Source of the DNA: an uncultured Victivallaceae bacterium | GTDB lineage: Bacteria > Verrucomicrobiota > Lentisphaeria > Victivallales > Victivallaceae | Reading direction: 5' to 3' | DNA: 64,000 nucleotides | Assembly (NCBI GenBank): GCA_944389925.1 | Contig: CALXOD010000061.1 | Span: 1-64,000 of the forward strand | In this document: positions 24,734-33,427 of the stretch, piece by piece | Layout: each line of letters begins with the position of its first letter | Numbering within the stretch: position 1 is the first letter of the stretch | The notes under the pieces: model-generated | The model's database searches: none | What the model was told of the DNA's origin: nothing | What the model saw: only the letters and a program-made list of their open reading frames with translations | Program-made: the position numbers and the translations under genes

Positions 24734-24748
24734 ATTATAGATGATCAG
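24734..24748 (-). promoter_or_regulatory. heparinase-gene promoter -10 box with adjoining GATCAG site
   Basis: On the minus strand TATAAT (24739-24734) is directly preceded by a GATCAG-type site (24743-24748; CTGATC as read on this strand, part of the palindrome TGATCA). A bound regulator would cover the -35/-10 spacer. The same hexamer recurs in the gntR and melA upstream regions. Confidence 0.5.
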
Positions 24749-24769
24749 GATGATTACCATTCGTTCTAT

Positions 24770-25795
24770 TTAAGTTTCCAGCAGTTCTCCGGGCAGGTAA
24801 ATCCGCTCCGGCAGCCGGCCCGGTTTGATAATTCGGGCGTGGCATTCCTCCAGAGCCCGGGCACCGATGGTGCGCCAGTCGACGGAAATGGTCGGAAATA
24901 CCGGAAAATCCGGATGCAGCAGCCGTTTGCCGTCCAGGCCGATGACGACGCATTCCTTTTCCAGGCTTTTGCCCGTTGTTTTCCGAAAGGCCTGGGCACA
25001 GTCAAAAAGGAGATTGTCGGAAGCAAACCAGTAGCCCCGTCCTTTGGAAAAGAGCTCTGCCCAGAGCTCCGGATTACGCGCTGCCGCAGTTCGCAGTTCG
25101 GAAAAGTCCAGCGGTTCGCAGCGGCCGCCGGCATGGCGCCAGGCGGCAGCGAAAATTTCAAAGCGCCGCCGGTAGGTGCCTGTCGGTACCATGACCGCCT
25201 GAACGGTTTTAAGATTGCGTCGCCGGAAGTAGGCTGTGGCGTGTTCCGCGGCGACGAAAGGATCGATGTCCACGATCGAAATCCGCCCCAGATCCGAATT
25301 ATCCATCATGACGCCGACGCAGGGACGGTACCGCGGCAGCATTCCTGCGCTGGCGTCCAGTTCACACAGCAGGATCACGCCGGCACAGCCTTCGCTCAGG
25401 CGTTCCAGCAGCTCCGGATCCAGACAGCCCGGTGGCAGCTGGCACAACTGCAGCTCCACCTGTCGTTTGGCCGCCTCTTCCCGGATGCCGCACAAGACAG
25501 TCGGGTACAGCCCGATCGTGTCGTTGCGAATGGTGAAAACTGCGATGACCGGATTCCCCTCGTGGGCGGGCGTCGCTGTGGTAGCCACGAAGATGCCACT
25601 GCGTGGGTGTTTCCGCAAGAGTCCCCGGTAGCAGAGGGTGTTGATGCCGCTCAATACGGTTCCGTAAGAGAGATGGAATTGCTGTTGCAGTTCGCGCAGC
25701 GAGGGGATTCGGCTGCCTCCGGGGTAACGGCCGCAGACGATCTGTTCTTCGAGATAAGCGATCAGGCGATCTGATTTACGACCGGTTTTCGACAT
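24770..25795 (-). CDS. GntR-family regulator with LacI-type effector domain
   Basis: A 341-residue transcription factor. Residues 1-75 are a GntR winged helix (DRLIAYLEEQIVCGRYPGG, RIPSLRELQQQFHLSYGTV, YRGLLRKHPRSGIFV). Residues about 80-341 resemble the periplasmic-binding-protein-like domain of LacI regulators (VIAVFTIRN, GVMMDNSDLG, YWFASDNLLFDCA, CVVIGLDGKRLLHPDFP). Such chimeric regulators often sense sugars in Lentisphaerota and Firmicutes. It lies between the heparinase gene (same strand, 61 bp) and melA (divergent, 348 bp), so it probably controls both and itself. The ATG follows GGAGATCC-type sequence. Confidence 0.88.
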   Translation of the reverse strand: MSKTGRKSDRLIAYLEEQIVCGRYPGGSRIPSLRELQQQFHLSYGTVLSGINTLCYRGLLRKHPRSGIFVATTATPAHEGNPVIAVFTIRNDTIGLYPTVLCGIREEAAKRQVELQLCQLPPGCLDPELLERLSEGCAGVILLCELDASAGMLPRYRPCVGVMMDNSDLGRISIVDIDPFVAAEHATAYFRRRNLKTVQAVMVPTGTYRRRFEIFAAAWRHAGGRCEPLDFSELRTAAARNPELWAELFSKGRGYWFASDNLLFDCAQAFRKTTGKSLEKECVVIGLDGKRLLHPDFPVFPTISVDWRTIGARALEECHARIIKPGRLPERIYLPGELLET

Positions 25796-25829
25796 GGAGA
25801 TCCTCTTTGTGGAAAATATTGCTCTATTA

Positions 25830-25858
25830 ATTTTATATCAAAAACGATCAGATGTCAA
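25830..25858 (-). promoter_or_regulatory. gntR promoter with GATCAG site in the spacer
   Basis: On the minus strand TTGACA (25858-25853), a 17-bp spacer, TAAAAT (25835-25830), 35 bp before the ATG. The -35 is perfect. GATCAG (25846-25851) lies inside the spacer, consistent with autorepression. Confidence 0.7.
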
Positions 25859-26143
25859 GATGAAAAAATGGATGAATTACCGAAATCTCAAAGGAAAAGA
25901 TCCTTTTTACTTCCCTTGCTTCTTCATGATTGAAATTAAAAATAGATCAGTTTAGATCAGAAGGAGACAGGCTTGGGTCCACCAGCTTTTTCCGTTTTTT
26001 CTGGAGTGAAGATATTGTGGAAAAAAAGCACAAAAATACCATTAATAGCAAAAGACTCCCCTTTACCAGACCTCTTTCCCCAGTTCTATTATAGAAGTCG
26101 CCCTTGTTTTTCAACCCCTAAAAAACACCAGAAAGAGAAGAAA
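25859..26143 (+). promoter_or_regulatory. melA upstream region with a tandem GATCAG pair
   Basis: This AT-rich stretch holds no gene. TAGATCAG occurs twice, exactly 10 bp apart (25943-25950 and 25953-25960), one helical turn. A weak promoter TTGAAA (25930-25935), 17 bp, TAGATC would overlap both sites. AAGGAG at 25961 precedes a TTG at 25973 that is in frame with melA, but the extension it would add has no resemblance to GH4 proteins. Confidence 0.45.
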
Positions 26144-27499
26144 ATGGTCAAGATCACATTCATGGGGGCCGGCAGTACCGTATTCGCCAAGAACATTCTC
26201 GGAGACTGCATGTGCCGGGACGCTCTGAAGGACGCTCACTTCGCACTGTATGACATCGACGCCCAGCGACTCCGGGAATCGGAAACGATGTTGAATGTGC
26301 TGAATCGGAACATCAATGACAATCGCGCGACCATCACTGCGCATTGCGGTGTCCGCTCCCGCAAGGCGGCATTGCGTGGAGCGAATTTCGTGGTCAACGC
26401 CATCCAGGTGGGAGGGTACGCGCCGGCGACGGTTACCGATTTCGAAATCCCCAAAAAGTACGGTCTCCGTCAGACGATTGCCGATACGCTGGGGATTGGC
26501 GGTATCTTCCGAGGCCTGCGGACCATTCCGGTCATGCTGGATTTCGCCCGGGACATGGAGGCGGTCTGTCCCGATGCATGGCTGCTTAACTATACCAATC
26601 CGATGGCGATTCTGACCGGGGCGATGCTGCGTGCAACGCCGATTCGCACTGTCGGGTTGTGTCATTCCGTTCAGGTTGTCGGCCGGGCGTTGATGGAAGC
26701 CGCCGGAGTTTGGAACGAAGCCGAGCATGAGGGGAAAATCCGGACCCGGGTGGCCGGGATCAACCACATGGCCTGGCTGCTCGACATCCGGGATGAGAAC
26801 GGGAAGGATCTCTATCCGGAGTTGAAGAAAAAGGCGATCAAACGACTGGATGCCTTCCGCCGTGCCCGGAGCCCCGAGGCAAAATCCGGCGACATGGTGC
26901 GGGTGGAAATGATGCGCCGGTTCGGTTACTACATTACCGAATCAAGCGAACACAACGCGGAATATACGCCACTTTGGATCAAATCCCGTTATCCGGAATT
27001 GATCACGGAATACAACATTCCGCTCGATGAGTATCCGAGACGTTGTATCCGGCAGATCGCAAATTGGAAGAAACAGTATCAGGAAATCTGCGAAGATCCG
27101 CATTTGTCCCACACGCTTACTCATGAATACGGTTCCGCCATCATTCATGCCATTGCTACGAACACCCCCTGCCGGATCGGCGGCAATGTCCTCAATCACG
27201 GCTTGATCACCAACCTGCCCGCCGAAGCGGTGGTGGAGGTCCCCTGCCTGGTGGACGCCGCGGGGGTTCAGGGGACGTTCGTCGGCGCGCTGCCGCAGCA
27301 GTGTGCCGCGTTGAACCGAACCAATATCAACGTACAGCTGCTTACGATTGAAGCGGCATTGACCGGCAAACGCGAACATATTTATCAGGCCGCGATGCTG
27401 GATCCGCATACTGCCGCGGAATTGTCGGTCGATGACATCGTGGCGCTCTGCGACGATCTGATTGCGGCTCACGGGAATCTTTTGCCCGCCTATCGCTGA
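26144..27499 (+). CDS. melA: GH4 alpha-galactosidase, MelA-like
   Basis: A 451-residue family-4 glycosidase, the same length as E. coli MelA and close along the whole chain. Family 4 uses NAD+ and a divalent metal in a redox-elimination mechanism. Visible marks: the NAD loop ITFMGAGSTVFAKN, VVNAIQVGGYAPATVTDFE, IADTLGIGGIFRGLRTIP, LNYTNPM, the subgroup motif GLCHSVQ (CHSV, associated with alpha-galactosidases), GINHMAW and SSEHNAEYTP. It probably hydrolyses alpha-galactosides in the cytoplasm. Uronidase activity cannot be excluded given the locus. The ATG at 26144 matches the E. coli N-terminus. Confidence 0.92.
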   Translation: MVKITFMGAGSTVFAKNILGDCMCRDALKDAHFALYDIDAQRLRESETMLNVLNRNINDNRATITAHCGVRSRKAALRGANFVVNAIQVGGYAPATVTDFEIPKKYGLRQTIADTLGIGGIFRGLRTIPVMLDFARDMEAVCPDAWLLNYTNPMAILTGAMLRATPIRTVGLCHSVQVVGRALMEAAGVWNEAEHEGKIRTRVAGINHMAWLLDIRDENGKDLYPELKKKAIKRLDAFRRARSPEAKSGDMVRVEMMRRFGYYITESSEHNAEYTPLWIKSRYPELITEYNIPLDEYPRRCIRQIANWKKQYQEICEDPHLSHTLTHEYGSAIIHAIATNTPCRIGGNVLNHGLITNLPAEAVVEVPCLVDAAGVQGTFVGALPQQCAALNRTNINVQLLTIEAALTGKREHIYQAAMLDPHTAAELSVDDIVALCDDLIAAHGNLLPAYR

Positions 27500-27555
27500 G
27501 CGGAAGTACTTTTCGTGCGTTCCCCGTTGCCGGCACTCGGGGCGGGGGAGCAGCT

Positions 27556-30500
27556 TCAGGCTTCCCGTGCCCGCCGCAGCAGATCCCGCAGAATAGCCAG
27601 CCGTAATAGCGGAGGATTGGAGGGATCGATAGTGGGCACCAGCCCATTTCGGCGGTAGATGCCCCGGCCATTTTGCAGCAGCACCCTGCCCTCCGCAACG
27701 GTCAGTGAATCGTAGCCGGCCAGCGCGGTAAGGATGGTCAAACGTCGCCATTGCAGAAGATTTTCCACCGGCTCCGGCAGCGGGCCGTAACGGTCCTGCA
27801 GTTCCCGGCGAAAATCCTCCAAAGCCTCCTCGCTGTTCAGGGTGTTCAGTCGCCGGTAGGCGGCCAGGCGCGGCCGGATACCGTCGATGTAGCCGGGGGG
27901 AATGCCTGCGGCCAGCAGGCCGTCGGGAGCCTTATGACCGTAAACCAGAAAGTCCAGCGTCACCTCTGCCGCCGGCAGGAAGTTGGCGGGTTCTCCGCGC
28001 AGGGCAGCGACTTCTGCTTTCAATAATCGACAGTAGAGATCGAAGCCAATGACGTTCAAATGACCGCTCTGTTCCTGACCGAGGATATTGCCGGATCCGC
28101 GGATTTCCAGATCTCGCAAAGCCAGCTGAAAGCCGGAGCCGAGCTGCGAACAGCGCCGGATGGCGGCAATGCGCTTGCGTGCATCGGTGGAAACCAGTTC
28201 GCTTGGCGGCAGCAGCAAATAGGCGTAGGCCTGATGATTGCGTCTTCCCACCCGGCCCCGCAGCTGATAGAGTTCGGCCAGACCGAAACGGTCGGCACGC
28301 TCGATAATGATGGTATTGGCATTGGGAATGTCCAGGCCGGATTCGACAATGGTGCTGCATATCAGGCAGTCAATTTTTCCCTCCAGAAACGCGGTCATGG
28401 CGCGACTCAGCTCCGCCTCCGGCAACTGACCGTGAGCAATGCCGAAACGGACGCCGGGCAGCAGGGCTGCCAGACGGTCGCGGCATCGTTCGATGGTTTT
28501 TACCCGATTGTGAAGGTAGTACACCTGCCCGCCCCGTTCCAGTTCCGCGCGAACGGCGGCGGCGATCACGGCATCATCCTCCGGTGCGACGATGGTTTTG
28601 ACCGGCAGCCGGAACCGGGGGGCGGTCTGAAGCGTGCTCAAGTCGCGCGCCCCTGCCATCGCCAGATACAGCGTTCGGGGAATCGGCGTGGCGGACATGG
28701 TCAGAATATCCACTTCCGTACGCATTCGGCGCAGCGTTTCCTTGTGTTTGACACCGAATCTCTGTTCTTCGTCGATTACGACCAGTCCGAGATTTTTGAA
28801 CTGTACCTCGCGGTTGCAGAGACGATGGGTGCCGATCACAATATCCACACCGCCGGAACGCAGCCGGGCCAGTATTGCCGCCTGTTCCTGAGGCGTTCGG
28901 AACCGGCTGAGACACTCAATGTTTACGGGGAATTCGGCGAAACGCTCCCGGAATGAATAAAAATGTTGCTGGGCCAGTACAGTAGTCGGGGCCAGCACCG
29001 CTACCTGAAAACCGGCGGAGACTGCTTTGAAAGCGGCACGCATCGCCAGTTCGGTTTTGCCATATCCGACATCGCCGCAGAGCAGTCGATCCATGGGGCG
29101 GGAACGTTCCATATCGGCTTTTATCTCCCGGGTGGAACGTTTCTGGTCGGGGGTGTCGGAATAGGGAAAGGCTCCTTCGAACAAGCGGCTTTCCAGTGTA
29201 TCGGGGGGGAAGGCGATGCCGGGAGACGCTTCACGTACCGCCTGCAGCCGGAGCATGTCGGCGGCGTAGGCGCGCACGGCTCGTCCGGCGGCGGCCTTGT
29301 CATTGTTCCAGCGGCTGCCGCCGAGGCGGTGCAGGCGGACCCGGCCTGCTGCGCCGAGATAACGGCTGACCTGGTCGGCCTGGTTCAAGGGCACATACAG
29401 AAGGGCGCCGTCCTGAAATTCCAGTTTCATGGCCTCTCGGCGGATGCCGCGATTTTCCGCTTCGACGATGCCGCGAAAGAGGCAGATTCCGTGCTGAAGG
29501 TGTACGGCGTAATCTCCTTCATCCAGATCGGCCAGGAGCCGGTGTTCACCGGATTCCGGACTTTCCGGGGGCGGCGCAGGAGAAGAAGGCGGAAGCGCAG
29601 GATCCTCGCATTTTCCCGGCACAGCGGACGGCCGGTGAAAAGCGTTGACGGTGAATAATTCCCGTTCGGTCAGGAGAACCAGCTTCCGTTCCGGGAAGAG
29701 ATACCCGCATCCCGGATCGGCTGGAATTAACTGTAGCGCGGGGTGACGGAGCTGATGGGCTTCACACCATTGTTCGAGGTGGTGGATTTTGTCTTCTCCC
29801 GCCGCGGCAAGACAGACGAGGTAGCCGCTGTCCAGCCATTGATGCAGCTGAGTGAACAGCAATTCCCGCATCAGCTCCAGTGCGCCGAACCGCAGTTCGG
29901 GGGGCAGCTCTCCGCCCAGATGGGCGAGCGGAGGATGGCATTCTGCGGGGACGGCATCGGGCGGTACGGCGGTTTCCGCCGGGGAGGTGAAAACCACCCA
30001 GTTGCCGGACTGCTCTGCTCGTGCCCGGATGCTTTCGAGGCGGCGGACGGTTTCGGCGTCGGCATATTTCTCCAGCCGGTCGTGGCATTCTGCAGGATGC
30101 AGCAGTATCATTCGGCAGGATTCCGGCGGCCAGTAATCGAAGAAGTCACTTGGTGTCGCACTCTGGCGCAAGGTATCGGCGGAGGGGTGAGGCGCGATGA
30201 TCCGGTAGTCGGCAATCGAGCCGGTGGAGCGTTGGGTTTCCGGATCGAAGAGGCGCATGGAATCAATTTCATCGCCGAAAAATTCCAGACGACAGGGGGC
30301 CGGATGCGCCGGGGAAAATACGTCTATGATACCGCCGCGCCGGGAAAATTCTCCGGAAATAGAGACTTCCAGTTCGTCATCATAATCCAGTGCCACCAGT
30401 TTTTCCAGCAGTTCCTGCTGCGAAATCCGCTCACCGGTACGTAACGTGAAGGCCGCCCGGGCGGTCTGAACCGGCGGCGGTGCAGCCGCAGTCAGAGCAT

Positions 30501-30840
30501 GGATGCTGCCGATCAGGATATCCGGCGGATTTTCCAGAACTTCCAGCAGGATATTGGCGCGCCGGCTTTCGCCGCCGGAGACGATGAGACGCCCGCGGAC
30601 TGTTTCCGGCAGATGACGGATTTTCAGGCCGCAGCCGAGTTCGGCATTCAGTGCCGCCATTTCCGTTGCCAGGCGCTCCGCCGTCGCCAGATCCGGGGTG
30701 GTCGCCAGCAGGGGATGGTTACGATGCGTCAGAGCCTCCCGCAGCAGCGGGGCGGCGGCCGCCGCCGAGTCCACGCCGGAGAGGGAACCGGGAATGGGGA
30801 GATGGAGATAATCCAGAAGTCTTTTTTTCCAGTTTTTCAA
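27556..30840 (-). CDS. mfd: transcription-repair coupling factor Mfd
   Basis: A 1094-residue SF2 translocase that removes stalled RNA polymerase and recruits UvrA. The N-terminal UvrB-like part includes SGEFSRRGGIIDVFSPAHP. The RNA-polymerase-interacting CarD-like domain has GDYAVHLQHGICLF. The translocase has Walker A CGDVGYGKTELAMRAAFKA (about residue 587), VVIDEEQRFGVKHKE (about 687), TMSATPIPRTLYLA, and QLRGRVGRRNHQAYAYL. The TRCF C-terminal domain follows. It is slightly shorter than E. coli Mfd (1148). It is divergent from rpoD and convergent with melA. Confidence 0.96.
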   Translation of the reverse strand: MKNWKKRLLDYLHLPIPGSLSGVDSAAAAAPLLREALTHRNHPLLATTPDLATAERLATEMAALNAELGCGLKIRHLPETVRGRLIVSGGESRRANILLEVLENPPDILIGSIHALTAAAPPPVQTARAAFTLRTGERISQQELLEKLVALDYDDELEVSISGEFSRRGGIIDVFSPAHPAPCRLEFFGDEIDSMRLFDPETQRSTGSIADYRIIAPHPSADTLRQSATPSDFFDYWPPESCRMILLHPAECHDRLEKYADAETVRRLESIRARAEQSGNWVVFTSPAETAVPPDAVPAECHPPLAHLGGELPPELRFGALELMRELLFTQLHQWLDSGYLVCLAAAGEDKIHHLEQWCEAHQLRHPALQLIPADPGCGYLFPERKLVLLTERELFTVNAFHRPSAVPGKCEDPALPPSSPAPPPESPESGEHRLLADLDEGDYAVHLQHGICLFRGIVEAENRGIRREAMKLEFQDGALLYVPLNQADQVSRYLGAAGRVRLHRLGGSRWNNDKAAAGRAVRAYAADMLRLQAVREASPGIAFPPDTLESRLFEGAFPYSDTPDQKRSTREIKADMERSRPMDRLLCGDVGYGKTELAMRAAFKAVSAGFQVAVLAPTTVLAQQHFYSFRERFAEFPVNIECLSRFRTPQEQAAILARLRSGGVDIVIGTHRLCNREVQFKNLGLVVIDEEQRFGVKHKETLRRMRTEVDILTMSATPIPRTLYLAMAGARDLSTLQTAPRFRLPVKTIVAPEDDAVIAAAVRAELERGGQVYYLHNRVKTIERCRDRLAALLPGVRFGIAHGQLPEAELSRAMTAFLEGKIDCLICSTIVESGLDIPNANTIIIERADRFGLAELYQLRGRVGRRNHQAYAYLLLPPSELVSTDARKRIAAIRRCSQLGSGFQLALRDLEIRGSGNILGQEQSGHLNVIGFDLYCRLLKAEVAALRGEPANFLPAAEVTLDFLVYGHKAPDGLLAAGIPPGYIDGIRPRLAAYRRLNTLNSEEALEDFRRELQDRYGPLPEPVENLLQWRRLTILTALAGYDSLTVAEGRVLLQNGRGIYRRNGLVPTIDPSNPPLLRLAILRDLLRRAREA

Positions 30841-30849
30841 GGAATGGTT

Positions 30850-30877
30850 TTGAATTTTTTTGTTTTTGTGTTATAAT
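30850..30877 (+). promoter_or_regulatory. rpoD promoter
   Basis: TTGAAT (30850-30855), 16 bp, perfect TATAAT (30872-30877), leaving a leader of about 140 nt before the rpoD ATG. It lies just beyond the mfd start on the opposite strand. Confidence 0.7.
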
Positions 30878-31026
30878 AAATAGATTATACGGAGTAGTGT
30901 GTTTGGATGCCGGGTTTCAAAACCGGCAACATTCATAATGTACGCCGGATTTGTTTTTTTTACAGTCGTAAAGATAAAAAATCCGGAGGCATTTACTTTT
31001 TTTGTGAGGAATACGGAGCGGCAGGC

Positions 31027-32361
31027 ATGGCGGAAAAAAAAGCAACTTCCAGAGCGAAGAGTGTGACAAAAGCCGAAGAAACGATGGCAGCTGAAGCCGA
31101 AGCGGCGACAGTTGCCGCCTCCAGTACCGGGAAACGTACCGCTGTATCCGGAAGAAAAACGAAGACTGCGTCCGGGAAAAAAGCGTCTGCGGAAAAGAAG
31201 GCGGAAACAGCACCGGTCGCGGAAACTCCGGAGGTTTCCGGTGCCGAAGCGGCGGTTGAGGAAACGCCGGCGGTTGAGGCAGGGAGCGCCTCCGTCCCGC
31301 CGTCCGGGCAGGTAATGGAAGAGCACCGCAGGAGCGCAGCGGCTGTTCCCGCTGAATCAACGGAGGTTGCAGGGACGCCGCGTCGCGGTTTGGTGCTGCC
31401 GCCCGACCGGCCGGAAAAGGTGCGCCGTAAGAGTGCAGTCGGCTCCACACCGGAACATCCGCGCACCAAGCGGGAAAAAGATACAGCCCGGCGCACTGCG
31501 CTGGATTCCAAGGTGACTTCCGGATCGAAGAACGATACGATGAAGGTCTATATGACCGAGATCGCTCAGATTTCGCTGGTATCCAAGAAGGAAGAGGCGG
31601 ATTTGGCCGAGGCCATCCACGGGGACAATGAAGACCGGCACGAAGAAGCGCGAGCCACCTTGATCAAGGCAAATTTGCGGTTGGTGGTGAAGATTGCCCA
31701 TGACTTCAAAGGTCTGGGGTTGCCGCTTCTGGATTTGATTTCCGAAGGTAACATTGGTCTGATGCGGGCGGTGGAGAAATTCGATCCGGCGAAAGGGGCT
31801 AAATTCAGTTCCTATGCTGCATGGTGGATTAAGCAGTCCATGCGTCGGGCGCTGGCAAATCAAAGCCGGACGATCCGCATTCCGGTGCAGTCGGCGGGCA
31901 AAATCAATAAGATCAAGTCGGTGCGCATGAAGTTGACCGAAGAACTTGGCCGTGACCCCACTGATGCGGAAATTGCCGAACATCTGGATTTTTCGGAACG
32001 GACCGTGGCGGGACTCCGGTTGGCGGATCTGCGGACTTTTTCGTTGCACGACCCGATTCAGCAGGGGGAAGAGGGGGAATTTCAGGATATTATTCCTGAC
32101 CGTCATGCCATGACGCCGGATCAGATTCTTGGCGATGTGGAGTCGGTTTATCGTCTGATGGATCTGCTGGAGAAACTGGAAGACCGTGAGCGCAAAATTC
32201 TGGAAATGCGCTTTGGATTGCGTGGCAACCGGCCGTTGACGCTGGAAGAAGTCAGTCAGGAGATCGGCAGGACCCGGGAACGAGTGCGTCAGATTCAGAA
32301 TCAGGCGCTTTCCAAATTAAAATCATTGCTGGTGGACGAGGCCGGGTTCGCTGCGGATTGA
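31027..32361 (+). CDS. rpoD: RNA polymerase primary sigma factor (RpoD/SigA type)
   Basis: A 444-residue sigma70. Region 1.2 starts near [15 protein letters not shown] (about 175). Region 2 has [32 protein letters not shown] and [17 protein letters not shown]. Region 3 includes [15 protein letters not shown]. Region 4 has [13 protein letters not shown] and [19 protein letters not shown]. Instead of a normal acidic region 1.1, the first 165 residues are a low-complexity Ala/Glu/Lys/Thr tail with repeated KKA and EETPA stretches. Presence of one such gene next to mfd and rpsU suggests it is the housekeeping factor. The frame is open upstream, but the ATG at 31027 is the first plausible start. 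Confidence 0.92.
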   Translation: MAEKKATSRAKSVTKAEETMAAEAEAATVAASSTGKRTAVSGRKTKTASGKKASAEKKAETAPVAETPEVSGAEAAVEETPAVEAGSASVPPSGQVMEEHRRSAAAVPAESTEVAGTPRRGLVLPPDRPEKVRRKSAVGSTPEHPRTKREKDTARRTALDSKVTSGSKNDTMKVYMTEIAQISLVSKKEEADLAEAIHGDNEDRHEEARATLIKANLRLVVKIAHDFKGLGLPLLDLISEGNIGLMRAVEKFDPAKGAKFSSYAAWWIKQSMRRALANQSRTIRIPVQSAGKINKIKSVRMKLTEELGRDPTDAEIAEHLDFSERTVAGLRLADLRTFSLHDPIQQGEEGEFQDIIPDRHAMTPDQILGDVESVYRLMDLLEKLEDRERKILEMRFGLRGNRPLTLEEVSQEIGRTRERVRQIQNQALSKLKSLLVDEAGFAAD

Positions 32362-32419
32362 GCCGTGGCGTTTTTCCGGAAAATCAATAATTATCAACCG
32401 GTGCAAAGGAGGTGAGATC

Positions 32420-32587
32420 ATGGATACCGAAGTTCGCGTCAAAAAGGGCGAAGCCATCGAACGCGCATTGCGCCGGCTGAAGAAAAAGCTCGACAAGGAA
32501 GGCACGCTGAAAGAACTCCGCAATCGGCGTCATTACGAAAAGCCGAGCGAAGTCAAACGCCGCGAAGCCAAACAGCGTCATCGCTGA
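32420..32587 (+). CDS. rpsU: 30S ribosomal protein S21
   Basis: A 55-codon gene encoding a very basic protein starting MDTEVRVKKGEAIERALRRL and ending KRREAKQRHR, the S21 pattern (V-V-GE-IE-ALRR-K). It is preceded by AAAGGAGGTGA, a nearly complete anti-SD complement, the strongest ribosome binding site I noticed. It follows rpoD by 58 bp; linkage of rpsU and rpoD is known from other bacteria. A strong terminator follows at 32603. Confidence 0.96.
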   Translation: MDTEVRVKKGEAIERALRRLKKKLDKEGTLKELRNRRHYEKPSEVKRREAKQRHR

Positions 32588-32602
32588 AGTCCGGCTTTTC
32601 AG

Positions 32603-32639
32603 AAAAAACACCGGGGAGAATTCTCCGGTGTTTTTTTTT
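32603..32639 (+). terminator. rho-independent terminator after rpsU
   Basis: CACCGG (32609-32614) pairs with CCGGTG (32625-32630), with a palindromic AGAATTCT core between, preceded by an A run and followed by nine T. Confidence 0.9.
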
Positions 32640-32662
32640 CGTTTTTCTCATTTCATGAAAAA

Positions 32663-32828
32663 AACGTTGGTGAGCATGTTTCCGTAAGAAAAACGGAAGG
32701 GCACATTATGACGGAGGAATGCCGGTATGGAAATATCTGATATTGATGGATATGGAGATCATGTATCCATTGTTTTCAGAAATGTGACGGATTCCAGCGT
32801 CATTTTTTTATGACGCATCACCAACGTT
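32663..32828. repeat. 166-bp gene-less block bounded by 11-bp inverted repeats
   Basis: AACGTTGGTGA (32663-32673) and its exact complement TCACCAACGTT (32818-32828) bracket the block. Inside are hairpins TTCCGT/ACGGAA (32680-32698) and GCGTCAT-T6-ATGACGC (32797-32816). Two tiny frames exist, MTEECRYGNI (32708-32740, no clear ribosome binding site) and a 28-residue MEISDIDGYGDH... (32727-32813, behind GGAGG), neither convincing. It looks like a small mobile-type (MITE/REP-like) element or structured RNA between the convergent rpsU and tsaC genes. No target-site duplication is obvious. Confidence 0.4.
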
Positions 32829-32851
32829 CCGGCGTCGGAAAAGATGGTTGC

Positions 32852-33427
32852 TCAGAGCTGCAAAGCTCCCTGTCGGAGAATGCGGGGCGTTGTCCCGGTG
32901 GCATCCACGACCGTGGACGCCAGCGCCCCGGGGGCAATGGCTCCGCCGTCAATCGCCAGATCCGGTTCTCCGCACAGCTGGGCCAGTGCTTCCGTTACCG
33001 TTAATACGTTCGGTTGTCCGGAGAGATTGGCGCTGGTGGAGGCCAGCGGGAAATCCAGCTCCCGCAACAGTTTCAGGATGAACGGATGATCCGGGATCCG
33101 GAAGCCCACCGTGCCTCCTTGGGTGCCCGGCGCGATGATGGTGATGGGGCCGGGGCAGTATTTTTCTGCCAGAGTCGCCGGCAGGCCTTCCAGTTTTACC
33201 CCCTCCAGGCGGCGCCAGTCCGCAGTGAAAAGTGCCAGCGGTTTAGATGCTTCCCGATGTTTCAGTTCATAAATCCTTTTTCGGGCTGCTTCGTCCGAAG
33301 CCCGGCAGACCAGACCGTACACCGTTTCCGTCGGCACCAGCACCACCGTTCCCGGATGGCGCAGAACCGCCGCGGCTTCCGCCACTGCCGCCTCGCAATC
33401 CGGCAGCAGCTGTATCCGTCGGGTCAT
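32852..33427 (-). CDS. tsaC: threonylcarbamoyl-AMP synthase (TsaC/YrdC/Sua5)
   Basis: A 191-residue enzyme for the first step of t6A37 tRNA modification, making threonylcarbamoyl-AMP from Thr, bicarbonate and ATP. It has PTETVYGLVC, YELKHREASKPLAL (the K-R-SKP motif), CPGPITII and STSANLSGQPN. The length is that of the single-domain TsaC form, without the Sua5 C-terminal domain. Its ATG overlaps the stop of the symporter gene on the same strand by 4 bp, an unusual pairing of unrelated functions. Confidence 0.95.
   Translation of the reverse strand: MTRRIQLLPDCEAAVAEAAAVLRHPGTVVLVPTETVYGLVCRASDEAARKRIYELKHREASKPLALFTADWRRLEGVKLEGLPATLAEKYCPGPITIIAPGTQGGTVGFRIPDHPFILKLLRELDFPLASTSANLSGQPNVLTVTEALAQLCGEPDLAIDGGAIAPGALASTVVDATGTTPRILRQGALQL

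Noticed and set aside
25973-26143. N-terminal extension of MelA from TTG 25973
   Set aside because: AAGGAG precedes it, but the added residues have no likeness to GH4 and the ATG at 26144 matches the E. coli MelA start.
25973-27499. Alpha-galacturonidase (LplD-type) identity for the GH4 enzyme
   Set aside because: The metal-site motif is CHSV and similarity to MelA is along the whole chain; kept only as a minor alternative.
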